Shown here piece by piece: positions 53,364-64,000 of a stretch of DNA of 64,000 nucleotides (position 1 is the first letter of the stretch; every line of letters begins with the position of its first letter). Origin of the DNA: Stutzerimonas azotifigens DSM 17556 (lineage in GTDB: Bacteria > Pseudomonadota > Gammaproteobacteria > Pseudomonadales > Pseudomonadaceae). A program made the translations under genes and the position numbers. The notes under the pieces were generated by a model, which was given only the letters and a program-made list of their open reading frames with translations, made no database searches and was not told the DNA's origin. The stretch is from contig NZ_AUDU01000044.1 of assembly GCF_000425625.1 (NCBI RefSeq), positions 25,790-89,789 on the forward strand, read 5' to 3'.

Positions 53364-54644
53364 CTACATGCCCAGCCAGTTCGGCAGGGCGAGCGATACC
53401 GCGGGGATGTAGGTGATGATGATCAGGAAGCCGATCAGCATCATCAGCCACGGCAGCGCGGCGCGGATCACCTGTGGCACGGTCATGCCGGTCACTGCCG
53501 AGGTGACGAACAGATTCAGGCCCACCGGCGGAGTGATCAGGCCGATCTCCATGTTCACCACCATGATCACGCCGAGGTGGATCGGGTCGATGCCCAGCTC
53601 CATGGCGATCGGGAACAGGATGGGAGCCAGGATCAGGATGATCGCCGAGGGCTCCATGAAGGCGCCGGCGACCAGCAGCACGATGTTCACCACGAGCAGG
53701 AACATCCACGGCTGGAAGCCTGCCTCGATGACCCAGGCGGTGATCTGCTGCGGGATCTGCTCGGTGGTCAGCACATGGGCGAACAGCATCGCGTTGGCGA
53801 TGATGAACATCAGCATGATCGACAGCTTGCCGGATTCCAGCAGGACCTTCGGCGTCTCCCTGAGCGTCATGTCCTTGTAGACGAACAGCGCGATGAAGGC
53901 CGAGTAGACCGCCGCCACGGCCGCCGCTTCGGTCGGGGTGAACATGCCGGAATAGATGCCGCCGAGGATGATCACCATCAGCAGCAGGCCCCAGAGCGCC
54001 TTGCGCCCGGCCGACAGCCACTGGCGGAAGCTCGCCCGCGGCAAGGCCGGCAGGTTCTTCTTCACCGCGATGATGTAGATCGCCACCATCAGCACGCCGC
54101 CGAGCAGCAGGCCGGGGACCACGCCGGCCATGAACAGCTTGCCGACCGAGGTCTCGGTCGCAGCGGCGTAGACCACCATCACCACCGACGGCGGGATGAG
54201 GATGCCCAGCGTACCGGCGTTACAGACGATGCCGGCGCCGAAGGCCTGCGGGTAGCCGGAACGGACCATGCCGGCAATGGCGATCGAGCCGACCGCCGCC
54301 ACCGTCGCCGGGCTGGAGCCGGAGAGCGCGGCGAACAGCATGCACGCCAGTACCGCACCGATCGCCAGGCCGCCACGGATGTGGCCGACGCAGGCGTTGG
54401 CGAAATCGATCAGGCGACGGGCCACGCCGCCGGTGGTCATGAAGGCACCGGCCAGAAGGAAGAACGGAATGGCCAGCAGCGTGTAGTGCTCGCTGGTTTC
54501 GAACAGCTTGATCGCCAGCGAGCGGACCGAATCGGGGCTGAACAGGATGATGGTCATCGAGCCGGCCAGGCCGAGCGAAATGGCGATCGGCACGCCGATG
54601 AACATGAGGGCGAACAGGACGACGAACAGGAACAGGATGGTCAT
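53364..54644 (-). CDS. dctM: C4-dicarboxylate TRAP transporter large permease
   Basis: 426 residues with about 12 membrane helices. Family features: MFIGVPIAISLGLAGSMTII, FLLAGAFMTTGGVARRLIDF, FAALSGSSPATVAAVGSIAI, GTLGILIPPSVVMVVYAAAT and EIGLITPPVGLNLFV. It forms the sodium/proton-driven permease for succinate, fumarate and malate with DctQ and DctP. It begins one base from the dctQ stop, so the two are probably coupled. A terminator follows. Confidence 0.96.
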   Translation of the reverse strand: MTILFLFVVLFALMFIGVPIAISLGLAGSMTIILFSPDSVRSLAIKLFETSEHYTLLAIPFFLLAGAFMTTGGVARRLIDFANACVGHIRGGLAIGAVLACMLFAALSGSSPATVAAVGSIAIAGMVRSGYPQAFGAGIVCNAGTLGILIPPSVVMVVYAAATETSVGKLFMAGVVPGLLLGGVLMVAIYIIAVKKNLPALPRASFRQWLSAGRKALWGLLLMVIILGGIYSGMFTPTEAAAVAAVYSAFIALFVYKDMTLRETPKVLLESGKLSIMLMFIIANAMLFAHVLTTEQIPQQITAWVIEAGFQPWMFLLVVNIVLLVAGAFMEPSAIILILAPILFPIAMELGIDPIHLGVIMVVNMEIGLITPPVGLNLFVTSAVTGMTVPQVIRAALPWLMMLIGFLIIITYIPAVSLALPNWLGM

Positions 54645-54645
54645 T

Positions 54646-55275
54646 TTATTTTTGCTCCTCGTGCTCGGTCAGCTTCACGGCTTCCGCCGCTTCGTCCGCC
54701 AGGCCAAGGCCGGTTTGCTGGTTACGCAGGATGCGCACGAAGATTTCCAGGAAGCGTATGAACACCAGGGTGAAGCCGAGCGGCACGATCAGACCGATCT
54801 GCCACTGCTTGATGCCGAAGTGACCGAGGTCCTCGGCGCCGATGTTGGCGTTGAACAGGGTCTTGATCCAGTCGTAGCTGCCGATCGCCATCAGGCCGGC
54901 GTAACCGAGGCAGGCCAGGCAGGCGATGATGCCGATCACGCGCTGTACCGGGCGCGAGGCCAGCTTGACCAGCGCATCCACGCCGATGTGGCCGGCGGTG
55001 CGTACGCCGTAGGAGATCCCGAAGAAGATCAGCCAGGCGAACAGGGCGCGGGTCAGCGCAGTGCTCCAGGTCATGGACTGGGCCAGGCCGATGATGAAAT
55101 CGCCGATGTTGAAGAAGAAGTCCTCGGCTGCCGGAAAGGTGTCAGCCAGGCTGTAGAAGACCGTGTAGAGGTTGTTGAGGATGACGTAGACGAAGGTGAC
55201 CAACGTCATCGCCGCAAGCAGGAAGGCGACGAATCCTTCCTCGAAATGGTCCCAGGCGCGCCGCAGGGCGTTCAT
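54646..55275 (-). CDS. dctQ: C4-dicarboxylate TRAP transporter small permease
   Basis: 209 residues with four membrane helices. Start MNALRRAWDHFEEGFVAFLL; the middle shows AGHIGVDALVKLASRPVQRV, the typical DctQ loop. GGGAG lies about nine bases before ATG 55275; the preceding ATG (55284) touches that site and is less likely. It is the second gene of the operon, after a hairpin following dctP. Confidence 0.92.
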   Translation of the reverse strand: MNALRRAWDHFEEGFVAFLLAAMTLVTFVYVILNNLYTVFYSLADTFPAAEDFFFNIGDFIIGLAQSMTWSTALTRALFAWLIFFGISYGVRTAGHIGVDALVKLASRPVQRVIGIIACLACLGYAGLMAIGSYDWIKTLFNANIGAEDLGHFGIKQWQIGLIVPLGFTLVFIRFLEIFVRILRNQQTGLGLADEAAEAVKLTEHEEQK

Positions 55276-55332
55276 GGATGGCATCTCCCGTTGACTGGAA
55301 TTGTTATGAGGCACCGGTGAGGTGCCGGGGAA

Positions 55333-55350
55333 CCGGCCTTCCGGCCGGTA
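55333..55350. other. Intercistronic hairpin between dctP and dctQ
   Basis: ACCGGCC-TTCC-GGCCGGT is a perfect 7-base-pair stem. It lies in the 189-base gap between dctP and dctQ and could lower expression of the permease genes relative to the binding protein. Confidence 0.5.
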
Positions 55351-55464
55351 ACAGGACAATGAAAACAGCCGGTCGCCCTCGGCAAGCTGCGGTTTTCACT
55401 GCCCTGTCGGCAAAACCATGCGAAGCAGCAAGGGGCCAGTGTAGACCAGCCCCCTGCGAGGGTC

Positions 55465-56772
<1,308 letters not shown>

Positions 56773-56801
56773 TCAGCGAATTGCTGGCGAAAAGCCGCCA
56801 C

Positions 56802-58198
<1,397 letters not shown>

Positions 58199-58202
<4 letters not shown>

Positions 58203-60007
58203 TGCAGGTAATCCTCGTTTGGAAAGGCTCTGCCCTGGTCCGCCCAGCGCAGCGTCAGGCTGACCAGCGCGCCGCCGTCGGGGTGGTTGCCGAGCGAAAG
58301 TTCTCCGCCCAGGGCGCGGATCAGGGTATCGCAGATCGCCAGCCCCAGCCCAAGGCCCTGGGCGCTGGTCTTGGTGGTGAAGAAGGGCTCGCGCGCGCGG
58401 CCCAGCGCCTCGGCGGAAAAGCCCGGCCCATTGTCGTGTAGGGACAGGGTGACGCCCTCCTCGTGCTGGCTGGCACTGAGCCTGATACGGCGCGGCAGCG
58501 GGCGTTCGGCCAGGGCGTCGAGCGCATTGGCGAGCAGGTTGGACAGCACCTGGCGCAGGCGGGTCTCGCCGGCCTGCACCCACAAGGTGGCGTCGGGAAG
58601 GTCGCGGATCAGTTCCACGCCCATGGCCTGGCGGCGCTTGGCCAGCAGTGCGAGCGCGTCGTCGATCGCCGGCTGCAGGGCGACGCGCTCGGGAGCATGC
58701 CGGTCGCGCCGGGCGAAGGCGCGCAGGTGGGCGATGATCGAGGCCATGCGCCCGGTCAGCTCGCTGATCAACTGCAGGTTGGCGCGCGCGTCCTCGTTGC
58801 GCTGGTGGTCGAGCAGCACGCGGGCGTTGTCGGCATAGCTGCGGATGGCCGCCAGCGGCTGGTTGAGTTCGTGGCTGATGCTGGCCGACATGGTGCCCAG
58901 CGCGGAAAGCTTGCCGGCCTGCAGCAGCTCGTCCTGGGCGCGGACCAGTTCCTGCTGCGCGTGCTCGCGCTCGAGCACTTCGTCCTTGAGGCGTTCGTTG
59001 AGCGCCTGCAGGTCCTGGGTACGCGCCTGTACGCGCTGCTCCAGGTCTTGGCGGGCCTTGGCCTCCATGGCGATGCGGTCGACGAAGTGCCGGCGCCGCT
59101 GCATCAGCAGGCCGACCCAGAGCAGCAGGGCGACCAGCACGGTCGCGCCGATGGCGACCACGGTCCGCACCGGACGCTCCACCTGCGTGGTGGGCGCGAG
59201 GATGCGCACCGTCCAGCCGGTCTCCTTCAGCTCCCGGCTCTGGATCAGCCAGGCGGTGAGGTCGAGCGTCAGGTCCTTCGTTTCCCGTGTCGGATAGGGC
59301 TGGTCGAACGCCAGTTGTTCGCGTTCCTCGGCGTCCATCGCCCGGGTGGCGCGAAACCGCCACTCGGGCTTGGAGGTGAGGATGACCACGCCGTAGTGGT
59401 CGGTCACCAGCAGCTGGGCGGGGGTGTTGCCCCACAACATCTCGGTGTGGTCGAGATCGATCTTGACCACCACCACGCCGATGATGCGGTTGCCGTCGCG
59501 TACCGCCGAGGCGAAATAGTAGCCGCGTTTGCCGGAGGTGGTGCCGAGCCCGAAGAAGCGGCCGAGCCGCCCGGCGAGCGCCTGGCGGAAGTAGGGGCGG
59601 AAGGCGAAGTTGCGGCCGACGAAGCTGTCGGCGTCGTCCCAGTTGGACGCTGCCAGCGTGTCGCCGCCCGGCTCCATGAGGTAGATGACGTCGGCGCCGG
59701 TCTCGTGCCGCAGACGCTTGAGCAGGCGGTTGGCGCTGTCGCGGGCGCGGGGCTCGTCGGCGGCGTAAAGGGCCTCGCGCAAGGCCGGCAGGTCGCCGAG
59801 GATGCGTGGCAGCACTTCGTAGCGCCTGAGCGAGCCGAGCAGGTTCGCCACGTAGAGGTCGAGCGTCTGCCGGTTCTGCTCGAGCAGTTCGTTGGTGTAG
59901 TAGCGCGTGGCGAGTTGTTCGAGCGGCCACAGCAGCGGGACGAGCACGATCGCCAGCAGGACCAGGTTGCGCCAGCGCGGACGACGGGGAATGAATGGTG
60001 GAGTCAT
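58199..60007 (-). CDS. dctB: Dicarboxylate sensor histidine kinase
   Basis: 602 residues. There are two membrane helices (about residues 20-40 and 285-305) with a periplasmic PAS-like sensor domain between (VIYLMEPGGDTLAASNWDD, FYFRQALAGRLGRF-like segments). A coiled segment follows, then the H-box ISHELNQPLAAIRS with the phosphorylated His, and the N/G boxes LLANALDAL, DNGPGFS and GLGLGLAI. I chose ATG 60007 (MTPPFIPRRP); ATG 60034 is an alternative. The kinase signals C4-dicarboxylates to DctD. The rmlD gene lies upstream on the same strand. Confidence 0.93.
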
Positions 60008-60080
60008 GCGGGTACGCCGTTGGGACGGGCGCATTATGCCTATTCGCAGGCGGGAGGTGGGCCCGGTCGGCGAACGGTCG

Positions 60081-60995
60081 TCAGGCGCTGCGTCGGCAGC
60101 GGCGGGGTCGCGGCCTGTCCGTTGCCAGGCTGCAGGGAGTGCCGAGGCATTCGGCGAGGGCCGCGTCCCATTCCGGCAGCCGCAGGCCCCAGTCCGCTAC
60201 CAGGCGACTGCAGTCGAGGCGCGAGTTCAGCGGCCGCATGGCGAGCGTGGGGTATTCGGCGCTGCCGATGGGTGTGAGCCGGCTGGTCGCATGACCCCGC
60301 TGCTGCAGGTCGCCGGCGATCTGGCTGGCGAAGCCGAACCAGGAGGTCTCGCCACGGGCGGTCAGGTGATAGAGGCCGAAGGGCCCTCCGGTGCCGTCGC
60401 GCAGACGGTGAATCATGTGGGCGGTGGCCAGGGCGATGGTGCGCGCCCAGGTGGGGGCGCCGATCTCGTCGCAGACCACCGACAGGCCGTCGCGCTCGAG
60501 CAGCAGGCGCTGCATGGTGAGCAGGAAGTTGTGTCCGTGCTGCGAGTAGACCCAGCTGGTCCGCAGGATCAGGTGCGCTCCGCCGACCGCCTGGATCGCC
60601 TGCTCCCCGGCGAGCTTGCTGGCACCGTAGACGTTGAGCGGGTTGGGGGCGTCGCCCTCGTCGTAGCGCCCGTCCCGGCATCCGTCGAAGACGTAGTCGG
60701 TGGAGTAGTGGACCAGCGCAATGCCCAGGCGGGCGGCTTCCTCGGCCAGCACGCCGGGCCCCGCCGCGTTGATCGCGAAGGCCTGCGCGCGTTCGGTCTC
60801 GGCGCGGTCGACGGCGGTATAGGCGGCGGCATTGACGATCAGCTCCGGCTGCAGCCGGCGCACGGTGTCGCGGATGAGCGGGGCGTCGGCCAGGTCGAGC
60901 GCCTCGTGTCCGAGCGCGACGACCTCATGGTCGACCAGCGCTTGCTGCAGGGCCTGCGCCAGCTGTCCATGCCTGCCGACGAGCAGGATGTTCAA
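60081..60995 (-). CDS. rmlD: dTDP-4-dehydrorhamnose reductase
   Basis: 304 residues, short-chain reductase superfamily. The cofactor loop is ILLVGRHGQLAQ, with catalytic residues Thr/Tyr-x3-Lys in VHYSTDYVFDG and NVYGASKLAGEQ. It makes dTDP-L-rhamnose from the 4-keto intermediate with NADPH. The start is TTG 60995, overlapping the rmlC stop (TTGA); a longer frame from 61106 lies inside rmlC. It ends the rmlBACD operon. The C-terminal tail is basic (RPRPRRCRR). Confidence 0.93.
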   Translation of the reverse strand: MNILLVGRHGQLAQALQQALVDHEVVALGHEALDLADAPLIRDTVRRLQPELIVNAAAYTAVDRAETERAQAFAINAAGPGVLAEEAARLGIALVHYSTDYVFDGCRDGRYDEGDAPNPLNVYGASKLAGEQAIQAVGGAHLILRTSWVYSQHGHNFLLTMQRLLLERDGLSVVCDEIGAPTWARTIALATAHMIHRLRDGTGGPFGLYHLTARGETSWFGFASQIAGDLQQRGHATSRLTPIGSAEYPTLAMRPLNSRLDCSRLVADWGLRLPEWDAALAECLGTPCSLATDRPRPRRCRRSA

Positions 60996-61543
60996 GCGAA
61001 CAGTTCCGCTTCGGCGAGCGGCTTTCCTGCCGCGTCCTTGGCCGAGAGCGTCGGTGCCTGCCCGGCCTCCAGGGGCCAGTCGACGCCGAGCTGCGGATCG
61101 TTCCACAGCAGGCTGCGTTCATGAGCAGGGGCATAATAGTCGGTGGTCTTGTAGAGGAACTCGGCGCTTTCGCTGAGCACCAGGAAGCCGTGCGCGAAGC
61201 CCTCGGGAATCCACAGCTGGCGCTGGTTTTCCGCGCTCAGCCGCACGCCGACCCAGCGGCCGAAGCTCGGCGAGCTGCGCCGCAGATCGACCGCGACGTC
61301 GAACACCTCGCCCGCAACCACCCGCACGAGCTTCCCCTGGGGTTGCTGGATCTGGTAGTGCAGCCCGCGCAGCACGCCGCGCTGCGATTTCGAGTGGTTG
61401 TCCTGGACGAAGTTGCGCTTGAGTTCGGTGGCCTCTTCGAAAGCCGCCGCGTTGAAGCTTTCGTAAAAGAAGCCGCGCGCGTCGCCGAAGACCTTCGGCT
61501 CGAGGATGAGCACGTCAGGAATGGCGGTCTCCACCACCTTCAT
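60992..61543 (-). CDS. rmlC: dTDP-4-dehydrorhamnose 3,5-epimerase
   Basis: 183 residues, cupin fold. Motifs: [20 protein letters not shown] at the start, [18 protein letters not shown] (catalytic His in LHYQ), [18 protein letters not shown] and [15 protein letters not shown]. It epimerises C3 and C5 of dTDP-4-keto-6-deoxyglucose. The end overlaps rmlD and the start overlaps rmlA, so translation is coupled. Confidence 0.96.
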   Translation of the reverse strand: MKVVETAIPDVLILEPKVFGDARGFFYESFNAAAFEEATELKRNFVQDNHSKSQRGVLRGLHYQIQQPQGKLVRVVAGEVFDVAVDLRRSSPSFGRWVGVRLSAENQRQLWIPEGFAHGFLVLSESAEFLYKTTDYYAPAHERSLLWNDPQLGVDWPLEAGQAPTLSAKDAAGKPLAEAELFA

Positions 61544-62412
61544 GGCTTCTCTCCCACCAGCCCGAAGAGGTACTGGCCGTACCCGGTCTTGCCGAGGGCG
61601 TCGGCGCGCTGCAGGACCTGCTCGCGGTCGATCCAGCGGTTCTGGTAGGCGATCTCCTCCAGGCAGGCGACCTTCAGCCCCTGGCGGTGCTCGATCGTCT
61701 GCACGTACTGGGAGGCCTCCAGCAGGCTGTCGTGGGTGCCGGTGTCGAGCCAGGCGAAGCCCCGGCCGAAGCGCTCGACGCGCAGGTCGCCGCGCTTGAG
61801 GTAGGCGTTGTTGACGTCGGTGATCTCCAGCTCGCCGCGCGGCGAGGGCTTGATCGACTTGGCGATCTCGATCACGTCATTGTCATAGAAGTACAGCCCG
61901 GTGACCGCATAGCTCGATTTCGGCTGCCTGGGCTTTTCCTCGATCGACAGCGCCTTGCCGTGCTCGTCGAAATCGATGACGCCGAAGCGTTCCGGATCCT
62001 TGACCCAGTAGCCGAACACCGTGGCCCCGTTCGGCTGCTGCGAGGCGCGCTGCAGTTTCTCGGTGAAGTGCTGGCCGTGGAAGATGTTGTCGCCGAGGAT
62101 CAGGCACACGGCATCGTTGCCGATGAACTGCTCGCCGATCAGGAAGGCCTGTGCCAGCCCGTCCGGCGAGGGCTGCTCGGCATAGCTGAACTGCACGCCG
62201 AACTGGCTGCCATCGCCGAGCAGGTTGCGGTACTGCGGCAGGTCGTGCGGGGTGGAAATGATCAGGATCTCGCGGATGCCGGCGAGCATCAGCACCGAGA
62301 TCGGGTAATAGGCCATCGGTTTGTCGTAGATGGGCAGCAGCTGCTTGGAGACGCCCAGGGTGATGGGATGCAGGCGTGTGCCCGAGCCGCCGGCGAGGAC
62401 GATTCCTTTCAT
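61540..62412 (-). CDS. rmlA: Glucose-1-phosphate thymidylyltransferase
   Basis: 290 residues. The nucleotide-binding start [18 protein letters not shown] and the sugar-phosphate motifs [50 protein letters not shown] and [19 protein letters not shown] are typical of RmlA. It forms dTDP-glucose. The start overlaps rmlB by four bases. Allosteric feedback by dTDP-L-rhamnose is known for the family. Confidence 0.97.
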   Translation of the reverse strand: MKGIVLAGGSGTRLHPITLGVSKQLLPIYDKPMAYYPISVLMLAGIREILIISTPHDLPQYRNLLGDGSQFGVQFSYAEQPSPDGLAQAFLIGEQFIGNDAVCLILGDNIFHGQHFTEKLQRASQQPNGATVFGYWVKDPERFGVIDFDEHGKALSIEEKPRQPKSSYAVTGLYFYDNDVIEIAKSIKPSPRGELEITDVNNAYLKRGDLRVERFGRGFAWLDTGTHDSLLEASQYVQTIEHRQGLKVACLEEIAYQNRWIDREQVLQRADALGKTGYGQYLFGLVGEKP

Positions 62413-63482
62413 GCGATGTTCTCCAGGGCGCCGAGGCGCTCACGTTGGTAGCTGCCGTCCTGAACGCGGCGGCACCATTCGAGGTTTTCCAGGTACCAGG
62501 CGACGGTCTTGCGCAGCCCGGTTTCGAAGGTTTCCTGCGGCACCCAGCCCAGCTCGCGCTCGATCTTGCCGGCATCGATGGCGTAGCGCAGGTCGTGCCC
62601 GGGGCGATCCTTGACGAAGGTGATGAGGTCTTCGTAGCGGGCGACGCCCTGCGGCTTGCCGGGCGCCAGTTCCTCGAGCAGCGCGCAGATGCCGCGCACC
62701 ACGTCGATGTTCTTCTGCTCGTTGTGGCCGCCGATGTTGTAGGTCTCGCCGACATTGCCTTCGCTGACCACCTTCAGCAGCGCGCGGGCGTGATCCTCGA
62801 CGAACAGCCAGTCGCGGATCTGCGAGCCGTCGCCGTAGACCGGCAGCGGCTTGCCGTCCAGTGCGTTGAGGATGACCAGCGGAATCAGCTTCTCCGGGAA
62901 ATGGAAGGGGCCGTAGTTGTTGGAGCAGTTGGTGACCAGCACCGGCAGCCCGTAGGTGCGATGCCAGGCGCGGACCAGGTGGTCGGAAGAGGCCTTGCTC
63001 GCCGAATAGGGCGAGCTCGGGGCGTAGGGGGTGGTCTCGGTGAACAGGTCATCGACGCCGTGCAGGTCGCCGTACACCTCGTCGGTCGAGATATGGTGGA
63101 AGCGGAAGCTGGCACGGCGCGGCTCGGGCAGGGTCTGCCAGTAATGGCGCGCGGCCTCGAGCAACTGGTAGGTGCCGACGATGTTGGTCTGGATGAAGGC
63201 TGCCGGACCGTCGATCGAACGGTCCACGTGGGATTCGGCCGCCAAATGCATGATGGCATCGGGCTGGAACTCGAGCAGCGCCTCGCTCACTCGTTCGCGA
63301 TCGGCAATGTCGGCCTGGATGAACTGGTAGCGCGGGCTGCCTTCGACCTCGGCCAGGGACTCAAGGTTGCCGGCGTAGGTCAGCTTGTCGAGATTGAGGA
63401 CGTGGTGGTCGGTATCGAGAATGAGGTGGCGAACGAGGGCGGAGCCGATGAATCCGGCTCCGCCGGTAACGAGAATGCGCAT
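62409..63482 (-). CDS. rmlB: dTDP-glucose 4,6-dehydratase
   Basis: 357 residues. NAD-binding start [20 protein letters not shown] (GxxGxxG at about 7-13) and the catalytic region [11 protein letters not shown] with [13 protein letters not shown] (Tyr-x3-Lys) are clear. It makes dTDP-4-keto-6-deoxyglucose and is the first gene of the operon. The order here is rmlB-A-C-D. The promoter must lie in the 63483-63690 interval, divergent from the rrn promoters. Confidence 0.97.
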   Translation of the reverse strand: MRILVTGGAGFIGSALVRHLILDTDHHVLNLDKLTYAGNLESLAEVEGSPRYQFIQADIADRERVSEALLEFQPDAIMHLAAESHVDRSIDGPAAFIQTNIVGTYQLLEAARHYWQTLPEPRRASFRFHHISTDEVYGDLHGVDDLFTETTPYAPSSPYSASKASSDHLVRAWHRTYGLPVLVTNCSNNYGPFHFPEKLIPLVILNALDGKPLPVYGDGSQIRDWLFVEDHARALLKVVSEGNVGETYNIGGHNEQKNIDVVRGICALLEELAPGKPQGVARYEDLITFVKDRPGHDLRYAIDAGKIERELGWVPQETFETGLRKTVAWYLENLEWCRRVQDGSYQRERLGALENIA

Positions 63483-63691
63483 GTCGATTTGCTTCCTTGG
63501 CGCGCCGTGAGCAGCAGGCTCTTAGCATGTCGGCACGATAGACCGTTGGCGATTTGGAAAATTCCGCCATTCGTCCCGAGGTCGGAACTCGCTGCGTGCC
63601 TGCCAATGGTAATGCCGGTTGACCTATATATGTAGGCGAAACAGGGCGAATGACGTGGAAGAAGAAAGCAAAAAGAGAGACGAACGGCTGC
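63483..63691. other. Divergent regulatory gap between rmlB and rrn
   Basis: 209 bases between the rmlB start and the first rrn promoter. It contains ACCTATATATGTAGG (about 63620-63640), an AT-rich stretch, but no clear promoter for rmlB could be fixed by eye, and no gene was found. Confidence 0.4.
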
Positions 63692-63719
63692 TTGACATGG
63701 ATTATGGGCGCTGTATGAT
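63692..63719 (+). promoter_or_regulatory. rrn promoter 1
   Basis: TTGACA (63692-63697) and TATGAT (63714-63719) with a 16-base spacer, a near-consensus sigma-70 promoter. It points towards the right edge, where the ribosomal RNA operon begins. Confidence 0.85.
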
Positions 63720-63798
63720 TCGCCTCCCGCTGCCGAGGGCGTTGTTCGGTAGGTAGCGGGCAAGCGGTTGAGTAGAAAAGAGATTTTCGAAAAAGCGC

Positions 63799-63826
63799 TT
63801 GACGGCAAGAAAGGCTGCTGTAGAAT
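63799..63826 (+). promoter_or_regulatory. rrn promoter 2
   Basis: TTGACG (63799-63804) and TAGAAT (63821-63826) with a 16-base spacer. A GC-rich discriminator (GCGCGGCCTC) follows the -10 box, typical of stringently controlled rRNA promoters. It is tandem to promoter 1. Confidence 0.88.
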
Positions 63827-64000
63827 GCGCGGCCTCGGTTGAGACGAAAGGCTTGATCGAAACGCTCTTTAACAACTGAATCAAGCAATTCGTGTGGGTG
63901 CTTGTGAGGTAAGACTGGTAGTCGCAGATTATCAGCATCACAAAGCAACACTCGTTAATTCGAGAGTTACTCTTTTTCGAAAGAGATTTGCGATTGCTGA
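63827..64000 (+). promoter_or_regulatory. rrn leader with boxA, upstream of 16S rRNA (16S not in window)
   Basis: The boxA antitermination element GCTCTTTAACAA lies at 63864-63875. The following leader (CAAGCAATTCGTGTGGGTGC at about 63882-63901) is the typical Pseudomonas 16S upstream spacer, and a palindromic stretch near 63957-63990 (GAGTTACTCTTTTTCG with its partner AAAGAGA) suits the RNase III processing stem. The mature 16S rRNA would begin shortly beyond the right edge. Confidence 0.9.

Noticed and set aside
63620..64000. Start of the 16S rRNA gene
   Set aside because: Only promoters, boxA and leader are present; the mature 16S opening (AGAGTTTGATC) is not reached.

Overview
The window is high-GC DNA from a Pseudomonas-type gammaproteobacterium of the P. 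aeruginosa lineage. Three blocks keep the gene content I know from P. aeruginosa: aguA-aguB-aguR, spuI/spuABCDEFGH, and rml next to dctB-dctD-dctPQM. The right edge holds the promoters and boxA leader of a ribosomal RNA operon, but the 16S gene itself lies outside. No tRNA, prophage, transposase or CRISPR array was seen. The species cannot be named from this sequence.

Left part (1-19.1 kb): the end of a diguanylate cyclase; a zinc alcohol dehydrogenase with a small partner protein; an AEC transporter; a heme-oxygenase-like diiron protein with an NPPY-motif methyltransferase and a divergent 61-residue acidic protein; a PQQ glucose dehydrogenase with a periplasmic lactonase (direct glucose oxidation); a YCII-like protein with an NTF2-like protein; an iron-uptake unit with overlapping genes (TonB receptor, PepSY protein, 73-residue membrane protein) behind a Fur-box promoter; and a DGPF/ECF42-type sigma factor pair. 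Several intergenic regions are filled with short palindromic repeats, in two places duplicated in tandem.

Middle (18.1-27.4 kb): a LacI-family regulator faces a four-gene operon of two enolase-superfamily enzymes, a fused TRAP permease and a TAXI binding protein. A near-perfect LacI-type operator (25129-25142) sits in front of that operon. A dienelactone hydrolase and an MFS transporter follow. This looks like a sugar-acid or related acid catabolic locus.

Polyamine and guanidino island (27.8-50.1 kb): aguBA with a TetR regulator turn agmatine into putrescine. gbuR/gbuA handle 4-guanidinobutyrate. gbuA leads a row that continues with a TIM-barrel protein, a 2-oxoglutarate/Fe(II) oxygenase, an amino-acid-type ABC importer (binding protein with a probable frameshift, and a permease-ATPase fusion), an NCS1 permease and a metallo-beta-lactamase-fold hydrolase. 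Then spuI and spuABCDEFGH import and degrade putrescine and spermidine through gamma-glutamylated intermediates. The 31.7-39.2 kb row sits between aguR and spuI, which are close together in P. aeruginosa as I know it, and is the best candidate for an undescribed system.

Right part (50.2-64 kb): four small housekeeping-type genes, the dctPQM C4-dicarboxylate TRAP transporter with its DctB/DctD two-component system and a textbook sigma-54 promoter in front of dctP, the dTDP-rhamnose operon in the order rmlB-A-C-D, and the divergent rrn promoter region.
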